Part shown: positions 7,965-13,445 of the stretch, piece by piece | How the letters are laid out: the number at the start of each line of letters is the position of its first letter | Position numbering within the stretch: position 1 is the first letter of the stretch | From: JAYZDB01 sp036338025 | Lineage (GTDB): Bacteria > Planctomycetota > UBA1135 > UBA2386 | DNA: 13,445 nt | Assembly: GCA_036338025.1 (NCBI GenBank) | Contig: JAYZDB010000097.1 | Location: 1 to 13,445 of the forward strand | Direction: 5' to 3' | Translations under genes and position numbers: made by a program | Notes under the pieces: generated by a model | Seen by the model: the letters and a program-made list of their open reading frames with translations, nothing else | What the model was told of the DNA's origin: nothing | Database searches by the model: none

Positions 7965-9266
7965 CTACTCGTCAACGCGGAAGGACATCAAGAACTCTGC
8001 ATTGTTCGAGGTCTTCATCAATCGATCGATGAGAAGGGGCATCGCGTCCAGGACATTCATCCGGGCAAGAACGCGCCGTAGCGTATACAGCTGCGTCACC
8101 ACCGCTTCTGGCAACAAGAGCTCCTCCTTGCGGGTACCGGACATCTCGATGTCGATCGCGGGGAAGATGCGACGCTCCGCCAATTGCCGGTTGAGCACCA
8201 ACTCCATGTTACCGGTGCCCTTGAACTCCTCGAAGATCACCTGGTCCATCCGCGAACCAGTGTCCACGAGCGTGGTAGCGAGGATGGTCAACGATCCGCC
8301 TTCCTCACAATTCCGAGCCGAGCCGAAGAACTTCTTGGGCTGCTCAATGACCTTCGCCCCGATACCCCCCGACATCGTGTGGCCACCACGGCCGCCCATG
8401 TCGGAGTTGTAGGCCCGGGTCAGACGGGTGATCGAGTCCAGGAGGATCACCACGTCGCGACCGGTTTCCACCAGACGGTGGGCACGCTTCATAGCCATCT
8501 CGGCGACCCGGATGTGGTTCTTGGGTCCCTCATCGAGGGTGGAGACCAGCACCTGTTGGTTGTCACCATCCGCGCTGCGACGCCAGTTGGTAGCTTCTTC
8601 TGGACGCTCGTCGACCAGTAGAACGATCACGAAGGTGTCGGGATAGCGCTCGCCAATCGCCGCACAGATCTTCTGCAGGAGGACAGTCTTACCCGAGCGC
8701 GGCGGAGCCACGATCAGGCCACGCTGCCCGCAACCGATCGGCGCCAGCAGATCGATGATCCGCAAGCTGACGTCACCATCATCGGGTTCGAGCACGAACT
8801 GCGGCTCGGGGTCGACAACCGTCAGGTCCTTGAAGAACTTCCGCTGGCTCGACTCTTCGGGATCGAGTCCATCGACCGACTCGACGGTCGCGAGGGTGGG
8901 ACGCTGCGCACCTTTGTTCGGATACCCGGCCTTGCCCTGGATCTCGCTGCCCTCGATGAGCTTGTACTGACGAATCAGGGCCGCCGGCACGAACACGTCC
9001 TCGTCTGGTTCCTCGGCTGGGGCGTAGCTGTTCTTCGCCTGGCGCAACCAACCGGACCGGTCCTTTTGCAGATCGAGAGCGCCGAGCGCTTCTTCCGTGG
9101 GGTCATCGATCTCCGGCATGACAGCGGGGCCGGACTTGCCGCCGCCGCCACCGCCGCCGCCGCCACCGCCACCGCCGCCACCACCGCCGCCGCGACGGCG
9201 ACGACGTTTACGCCGCCACTTCTTACCGGAACCACCTTGGCTCTGCTTACTGTCTACATCTGTCAT
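7965..9266 (-). CDS. rho: Transcription termination factor Rho with Arg/Gly18 N-terminal tract
   Basis: Rho is a hexameric RNA-dependent helicase that ends transcription. The ATPase core is complete: GQRGLIVAPPRSGKT P-loop (180-194), VDERPEEATNW (218-228), Walker B DVVILLDSITRLTRAYN (271-287), Q-loop GGHTMSGGIGAK (294-305) and R-loop region EEFKGTGNMELVLNR (346-360). The primary RNA-binding OB/cold-shock domain (about 62-160) is divergent, with SGWLRQ where Escherichia coli has FGFLR. The usual N-terminal helix bundle (Rho_N) is absent. Instead, residues 15-44 form KKWRRKRRRRR followed by 18 consecutive glycines and KSG, an Arg/Gly tract likely to be disordered and to bind RNA. Total length is 433 residues, near normal. 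The start ATG has AGGA upstream (9273-9276). The gene lies first in the same-strand array and opposite clpP. Confidence 0.97.
   Translation of the reverse strand: MTDVDSKQSQGGSGKKWRRKRRRRRGGGGGGGGGGGGGGGGGGKSGPAVMPEIDDPTEEALGALDLQKDRSGWLRQAKNSYAPAEEPDEDVFVPAALIRQYKLIEGSEIQGKAGYPNKGAQRPTLATVESVDGLDPEESSQRKFFKDLTVVDPEPQFVLEPDDGDVSLRIIDLLAPIGCGQRGLIVAPPRSGKTVLLQKICAAIGERYPDTFVIVLLVDERPEEATNWRRSADGDNQQVLVSTLDEGPKNHIRVAEMAMKRAHRLVETGRDVVILLDSITRLTRAYNSDMGGRGGHTMSGGIGAKVIEQPKKFFGSARNCEEGGSLTILATTLVDTGSRMDQVIFEEFKGTGNMELVLNRQLAERRIFPAIDIEMSGTRKEELLLPEAVVTQLYTLRRVLARMNVLDAMPLLIDRLMKTSNNAEFLMSFRVDE
9138..9191 (-). repeat. Eighteen-codon glycine triplet repeat inside rho
   Basis: Eighteen consecutive Gly codons, 13 GGC and 5 GGT, encode residues 26-43 of Rho. 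The interruptions by GGT break the pure triplet run, which would limit slippage. Length variation among relatives would still be expected of such a tract. Confidence 0.95.
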
Positions 9267-9943
9267 TGGAACATCCTGGGGGTGGCGTGCCGTATCTTCT
9301 ACGGACAGTCCGCCAATCCTACTTCGAGGTCGGTAACCAATTTGCTAGCCGTTGTGCATCAGCCCACGGCGATCGGGACCAAAGGTCGGACCCTGAAACC
9401 CGCATTTGCGGAGAGATCGAGATTCAAAAAGCATTTCACCTGCAACGGATCATCAAGATCTCGTCGCAGGAGGCTTCACGACAACCACGAAGAACACGAC
9501 CTACTAGAGAACGTGCATGCCTCCGTGTCGATTCGAGCGTTCCGACTCACCGATTCGAAAACCGGATTGCCGGGTCAGCGGAGAGCGATCGGTTCGAGCC
9601 TCATCCCTATCTCCCTATCGGAGACCATCAGCTCGGATACCCTTGAGAAATCCTCAAAATTGCCCGTCAACTGACACTTGCGCCGTAACTTTCGTTCCCG
9701 CGCACGGTGTCTACGCAACCTAGCCCCCCGCAACGAAATGCGCAACCCTTTGCGAGCAAATTCCTGCCGGTCTGCAAAGCCTAGCCCAGGCTTGTTTCCC
9801 GCCATGGCATCGGCTAATTCCTCCGAGGGTAATCATCGACAAAATTGTCGGGTTCCCCTCAACCCCAGCCCAGGACCCACCCGAAGAATCCACCATCCGG
9901 CGCACCGACGGTGCCGCAGACCGAGAAACCGACTGAGACAACC
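9267..9943. other. Divergent rho-clpP intergenic region, no gene recognised
   Basis: This 677-bp stretch must hold the promoters of rho (leftward) and clpP (rightward). Short open frames in it have no coding character or recognisable product, and I found no tRNA-like cloverleaf. Visible elements are weak: a palindrome TTTGCGAGCAAA (9749-9760); a short inverted repeat TTGAG/CTCAA (9643-9657); a tandem CCCTATC pair (9605-9619); and three near-copies of GATTCGA (about 9530-9598). The leader before rho is long enough for autoregulation by Rho, as known in Escherichia coli, but nothing in the bases proves it. Confidence 0.6.
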
Positions 9944-10570
9944 ATGCAGAGAGACGTGAACGAAACGACGAGCGACAGGACCTGGTTGAACGACGAAGAG
10001 GAGGAGACCAAGGGGTCATCGCCAGTAGCGGTGATCGAAAAGCACCTCCTGGACTCTCGAGTTGTCATGTGCGCCGGACCGGTGACCGACAAGATGGCCC
10101 GTGAGGTCAGCAGCCGGTGCCTGGTCATGGAAGCCCAGGACCCGAACAAACCGATCACGGTCTACATCAACTCGCCAGGTGGCAGCGCCGACTCCGGCTT
10201 CGCGATCTACGATATCCTACGCTTCGTTGCCTGCCCGGTCCGCACCGTCGTCAACGGCCTCTGCGCTTCGGCTGGCATCCTGATCCACCTGGCCGGCGAT
10301 GCTGGCCAAAGGTTCTGCCTGCCCGAGAGCCGCTTCATGATCCACCAGCCTTCGACCGCCGGTCAGGGCACCGCGTCAGATCTCGACATCACCGCCAAGG
10401 AAGTGATGAAGCTGCGCGTGCGTTACAACAAGATCATCGCCGATGCAGCGGGCAAGACCCCCGAGCAAGTCGTCGAAGACGCGCACCGGGACTTCTGGCT
10501 GAACGCGGACGAAGCCAGCGCCTACGGGATCATCGATCGGGTGATCGCGACCCGCGCCGAAATGGACTAG
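9944..10570 (+). CDS. clpP: ATP-dependent Clp protease proteolytic subunit ClpP
   Basis: ClpP forms the barrel-shaped serine protease that degrades unfolded or tagged proteins fed by a Clp ATPase. From the ATG at 9944 the protein has 208 residues. The family core is present: TVYINSPGGSADSGFAIYD (72-90), the nucleophile Ser109 in GLCASAGI, His134 in MIHQP and Asp183 in HRDFW, so the catalytic triad is intact. The sequence around the triad (CASAGILIHLAG, DLDITAKEVMKLR) differs from the classic AASMGALLL/GQATDIEI form and resembles a second ClpP type common in planctomycetes. The N-terminus has an acidic run (NDEEEETKG, about 16-24) before the core. The open frame extends upstream to a TTG at 9845, but the Pro-rich segment it would add lacks family similarity. 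No clpX or tig gene is adjacent. A weak TGAGA precedes the ATG. Confidence 0.94.
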   Translation: MQRDVNETTSDRTWLNDEEEETKGSSPVAVIEKHLLDSRVVMCAGPVTDKMAREVSSRCLVMEAQDPNKPITVYINSPGGSADSGFAIYDILRFVACPVRTVVNGLCASAGILIHLAGDAGQRFCLPESRFMIHQPSTAGQGTASDLDITAKEVMKLRVRYNKIIADAAGKTPEQVVEDAHRDFWLNADEASAYGIIDRVIATRAEMD

Positions 10571-10618
10571 CCTGCAGACCGACGCCAGGCCCATTCTGAT
10601 GGCCGGGATCGCGAACCG

Positions 10619-10655
10619 ATGCCCTCCTGACGCGTTTGCCGTGTGAGGAGGGCAT
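10619..10655 (+). terminator. Strong hairpin after clpP; possible terminator or translational switch
   Basis: The arms ATGCCCTCCT (10619-10628) and AGGAGGGCAT (10646-10655) pair perfectly over 10 bp. After one G/G mismatch, a further 5 pairs (10630-10634 with 10640-10644, one of them G-T) close a TTTGC loop. It lies 48 bp after the clpP stop. The following run, TTG TCC, has too few Ts for a textbook intrinsic terminator. The right arm contains AGGAGG (10646-10651), a perfect Shine-Dalgarno four bases before a TTG at 10656, so the structure could instead hide a ribosome site. Confidence 0.5.
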
Positions 10656-10676
10656 TTGTCCGATACCCTGAGACCC

Positions 10677-12302
10677 ATGAACCCGAGGCCTCGCAAACCC
10701 CTGGCGCTGCTTCTGTCGACCCTGCTCGTGGCGACGGTGACGCAGCCCCAACTCGGCGCCCAGCGAAGCCCACATCGGATCATGGGACTCGTACGCTCGG
10801 ACGGCGGGCGCCCGCTGGACAAGGCAGCAATGACGTTCTACCCGGCGCCGACACCCAGGCTCTCAATCCTGTCGGCCTATGCGGACCTCACCGCTGGCCC
10901 GCTGGCTCCGATCCGGGACTTCTCCAAGCCCGGGGGACGTTTCCAGCTGCGGGTGCCGAGCCAGACCGGCGCCCTGCTGGCGCTCTATCCACCAAGACCG
11001 CCGGCACGTCTCGGAGCGCTCCGGCTCGGGGACCAGGCCACCGGCACGCTGGGCTGCCGTCCGGTCGCGGAGCTGGCATTCGCCCGGGCCTGCGACCTGT
11101 GGATCCAGGCCGTCGCCGTCGACGGCCGCTGCTACCATCTCGGCAAGCGGACCGCGGTGCAGCAGCTCCGCCTGCCCGCCGGGGAATACCGCTTCCTGGT
11201 CCAGGAGGGCAACGACAAGAAGGGCAAGATCCTCCTCTACGAGTTCCGCCAACACCTCCGGTCCGGGACACGAACCCAGGCCCCGACCGCCCCGCCCATC
11301 GAGCGTCGCGTCAACTTGTCCTACACGGATGCCACCGTGAGCCTGCGAGATTGGCCACAGCTAGCCTTGCCCCGGAGTGGCGGCGGCTGGGCATACCTCC
11401 GCTGCACGGAGGCCCCGGTCCGTCTGCTGGCCCGCCATGGTTCGTGCTTGACGGAGTTCTGGGCGAGCAAGGCCGAGGTGCCGGTGACCCGGGGCGCCAA
11501 GGTGGAGATGGGGCTGGCCCTGTACATCCTGGATCCTGACGGCACGCCGATCCCCGACGCGGTCGTCACGATCGCCGAGCAAACCGCCAGCGGCTGGTCT
11601 CTGCACGCCCAAAGCCACACCGACCAGACCGGCCGGACAGACATGCCCAGCAAGCTGGAATCGGGCTGGGTGTTCGTGTGGGCACGCGGTTACGCAACAA
11701 GCGCCCAAGCTGTGGATGAAACGAAACAGCCGGACCAGACCAAGGCAGAGATCCGGCTGCGAACCGGCACCAAACTGCAGCTGAGGGTCCTGGACCAGCG
11801 GGGGGAACCGGTAGCCGGAGCCATCCTCGAGGCGATCCCCCAACAAGCCCTGCTCCGCTCACCGCATCGCACGGACCACCTGGGCCAACTGAGCCTGTCG
11901 GATCTACCAGCCGGTCAATTCGAAGTGCAGCTTTTGGATCCCCGCTATCGCCCGTCCAGGGTTCCGACCGTGTTGCGCCCAGACATCAGCAACCGTCTCA
12001 CGATCCGGGCAGACCCCGGGGCCCTGCTGCACGGACAGGTGCTACTGCCCGACGGCAAGCCAGCTCCGCGGGCCGTGATCTCCCTGCGCGGCACCCACCA
12101 CCAGGTGACGATTGCGAAGCCAGACGGGACCTTTCAGGTCCGGGGATTGTCCGACACCGACACCCTGCGGATCTCTGCACGGCTGACGCACCAAGGCGCT
12201 GCCTACATCAGCACGAATCTCATGGCCACTCCCGGCGAGACGAAATGGATCCTCCAACTGAAGAGCGAGGACCCAAGCCTGCCAGGGCGCCGGAAGAACT
12301 AG
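10677..12302 (+). CDS. Secreted protein with carboxypeptidase-regulatory-like repeats
   Basis: From the ATG at 10677 the protein has 541 residues and opens with a Sec signal peptide: a basic start (NPRPRK), a hydrophobic core (LALLLSTLLVATV) and a likely cut after LGA near residue 28. At least three later segments follow the carboxypeptidase-regulatory/Cna-B-like pattern, in which a strand is followed by 'D-x-x-G-x-P-x-x-x-A': LYILDPDGTPIPDAVVTI (282-299), LRVLDQRGEPVAGAILEA (369-386) and LHGQVLLPDGKPAPRAVISL (451-470). A first weaker copy starts at GLVRSDGGRPLDKA (37-50). Such beta-sandwich repeats are surface or periplasmic binding scaffolds. No catalytic motif was seen. A TTG at 10656 in the same frame, with AGGAGG four bases upstream, would add seven residues before the signal peptide and may be the true start. 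The gene ends six bases before the convergent DUF1501 gene. Confidence 0.8.
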   Translation: MNPRPRKPLALLLSTLLVATVTQPQLGAQRSPHRIMGLVRSDGGRPLDKAAMTFYPAPTPRLSILSAYADLTAGPLAPIRDFSKPGGRFQLRVPSQTGALLALYPPRPPARLGALRLGDQATGTLGCRPVAELAFARACDLWIQAVAVDGRCYHLGKRTAVQQLRLPAGEYRFLVQEGNDKKGKILLYEFRQHLRSGTRTQAPTAPPIERRVNLSYTDATVSLRDWPQLALPRSGGGWAYLRCTEAPVRLLARHGSCLTEFWASKAEVPVTRGAKVEMGLALYILDPDGTPIPDAVVTIAEQTASGWSLHAQSHTDQTGRTDMPSKLESGWVFVWARGYATSAQAVDETKQPDQTKAEIRLRTGTKLQLRVLDQRGEPVAGAILEAIPQQALLRSPHRTDHLGQLSLSDLPAGQFEVQLLDPRYRPSRVPTVLRPDISNRLTIRADPGALLHGQVLLPDGKPAPRAVISLRGTHHQVTIAKPDGTFQVRGLSDTDTLRISARLTHQGAAYISTNLMATPGETKWILQLKSEDPSLPGRRKN

Positions 12303-12308
12303 CCGCTT

Positions 12309-13445
12309 CTACAGGGCTCCCAGGAGCGGGTAGGTCCCATTGAGGATCGTCGAGTGGTTCACGCCGAACCAATTCTCGATCACCGTAGCATACATGCTCC
12401 GGAAGTCCGTCGAACGGGTGTCGAAGGGGATGTAGTAGCGGTCGTACGGGGTGGTCGCCTGGTCGAGATCCGGTGGAGTACCGTAGCGACCGCCGGTGAC
12501 TGGCTCGCCGGCCAGGAAGGCAACACCGCCATGCCCGTGATCCGTACCCACAGCACCGTTCTCGCCGAAGCGCCGGCCAAACTCGGAGAACACCATGACG
12601 ACGACCTTCTTCTCCTTTCCATACGCCTTGACGTCGTCGAGGAAGGCCTTGATCGATGCGCTGACAGCCTCGATCTTGTTCGCGAAATCTCCAGTCTCCG
12701 GGGCTGACGCCACAGCCTCGTTGGCGTGGTGATCAAATCCCCCGGTATTCGTGTAGTAGATCTGCGACTTCAGGCCGCCCGTGATGTAGCGGGATACGAC
12801 CTGCAGAGACTCAGCAAACCTACCGTTGGGGTAGGTAGCCCGTGGCGAATAGCTCGACCCCACGCTCTGCAGGAGAGCGCTGTCATTGACGGCATCGACT
12901 GTGCTATCGGCGACGAATTGCACGTTGTTGTCGCCCAGGCGCGTAACAGCACCGTTGCTGAGCAGGGTCTCGAGTTGCGTCGAGTTGTCCAACCTCGCGT
13001 AGTAGTTGGTGTCGAACAAGAACTGGTAGTCAGCGATACGGCGAAACACCGGCACGCGAGACCCCAGGAAGGCGCCGTTCAAGCGAGCTTCGAGGTCGAT
13101 CGCGGGAATCTGGAAACTGCCGGAATAGCCCTTCGTCAGGTAGTGCGAAAGCCAACCGGTCGCAGCGCTACGGACCGTCGCGTCGCCCGCGTACCACTTC
13201 TTTTCAGAAGTGAAATGTGACAGGTTTGGATTCGGGTAGCCGATGTTCTCGATGATCGCCAGGTCGCCGTTGTCGTACAGGGTCTTGAAGGCTGCCATCG
13301 ACGGATGCCAGTAGTGCTTCGCTCCGGCCTCCAAGGTCAGCACCTTGGCCTTCGGCAGACCAATCGTCGGCCGCGCCAGCGCGTAGTTGGGGTGATCGAC
13401 TTCGGGCAGGATGTTGAGACCATCCCAACCACCGTTGATCTGCAC
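12309..13445 (-). CDS. DUF1501 protein (N-terminus beyond window)
   Basis: The frame runs from the window edge to a TAG at 12309-12311, covering 378 residues. The first visible residues, VQINGGWDGLN, are the usual early motif of DUF1501 proteins, so only the N-terminus, usually carrying a twin-arginine or Sec signal, is missing. Further hallmarks are GGFDHHANE (235-243), VVMVFSEFGRRFGENGAVGT (282-301), DHGHGG (302-307) and the C-terminal TDFRSMYATVIENWFG (346-361). The fold is related to alkaline phosphatase/sulfatase proteins, and the His/Asp motifs are consistent with metal binding. DUF1501 proteins are abundant in planctomycetes, often next to DUF1800 genes and predicted to be exported; their substrates are unknown. 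The partner gene, if any, would lie to the right of the window. It converges on the repeat protein gene. Confidence 0.9.
   Translation of the reverse strand: MQINGGWDGLNILPEVDHPNYALARPTIGLPKAKVLTLEAGAKHYWHPSMAAFKTLYDNGDLAIIENIGYPNPNLSHFTSEKKWYAGDATVRSAATGWLSHYLTKGYSGSFQIPAIDLEARLNGAFLGSRVPVFRRIADYQFLFDTNYYARLDNSTQLETLLSNGAVTRLGDNNVQFVADSTVDAVNDSALLQSVGSSYSPRATYPNGRFAESLQVVSRYITGGLKSQIYYTNTGGFDHHANEAVASAPETGDFANKIEAVSASIKAFLDDVKAYGKEKKVVVMVFSEFGRRFGENGAVGTDHGHGGVAFLAGEPVTGGRYGTPPDLDQATTPYDRYYIPFDTRSTDFRSMYATVIENWFGVNHSTILNGTYPLLGAL

Noticed and set aside
7360..8412. A 350-codon plus-strand open frame opposite the ABC ATPase and rho.
   Set aside because: It spans the junction of two conserved genes and encodes no recognisable sequence.
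9097..9336. A plus-strand frame encoding a polyproline run.
   Set aside because: It is the complement of the glycine repeat of rho and has no other coding signal.
9585..9605. GGTTCGAGCC, resembling a tRNA T-arm.
   Set aside because: The flanking bases do not form the five-pair stem and no anticodon arm or acceptor stem is present.
10643..11539. A 298-codon plus-strand frame overlapping the start of the secreted repeat protein.
   Set aside because: Its product is Pro/Arg/Gly-rich without a domain; the competing frame has a signal peptide and repeat motifs.
12303..12340. Possible bidirectional terminator between the convergent genes.
   Set aside because: The gap is six bases and the nearby GCTC/GAGC pairing is only four base pairs without a T-run.

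Overview
The window is a GC-rich bacterial chromosomal segment. It is most consistent with the phylum Planctomycetota or a close relative. The reasons are a Rho factor lacking the usual N-terminal domain but carrying a long Arg/Gly tract and a 'TMSGG' Q-loop, a DUF1501 secreted-type protein, GTG/TTG starts with mixed Shine-Dalgarno strength, and gliding-type ABC transporter genes next to Bat-type (aerotolerance) genes. The taxonomic call is inference from protein style, since no rRNA is present.

Layout. From about 9266 down to 1, eight genes run on the minus strand with small gaps or overlaps. In transcription order they are: rho (9266-7965); an ABC ATPase (7908-6949); its ABC-2 permease (6956-6207); a GldG-like auxiliary protein (6202-4139); a DUF4340 protein (4122-3079); an unrecognised three-helix membrane protein (2992-2039); a DUF58 protein (2042-1182); and a BatA-type VWA protein (1012-1, cut by the window edge). 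A 677-bp non-coding stretch (9267-9943) separates rho from the divergent clpP (9944-10570, plus strand). A strong hairpin (10619-10655) then precedes a secreted protein with several carboxypeptidase-regulatory-like (Ig/transthyretin-fold) repeats (10677-12302, plus strand). The last gene is a convergent DUF1501 protein (12309-13445, minus strand) whose N-terminus lies outside the window.

How the genes fit together. The ATPase, permease, GldG-like and DUF4340 genes form a compact unit that should assemble as one inner-membrane ABC complex with large periplasmic parts. The three downstream genes look like a Bat/MoxR-type VWA module, but no MoxR AAA+ ATPase gene lies in the window. Rho heads the whole same-strand array, so transcription termination, the ABC complex and the VWA module may share an mRNA.

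No tRNA, rRNA, CRISPR array, insertion sequence or phage gene was found. The most unusual items are the Gly18 Rho, the joined Gld-like/Bat-like array with an unknown linking protein, and a hairpin that buries a perfect AGGAGG upstream of the secreted repeat protein.
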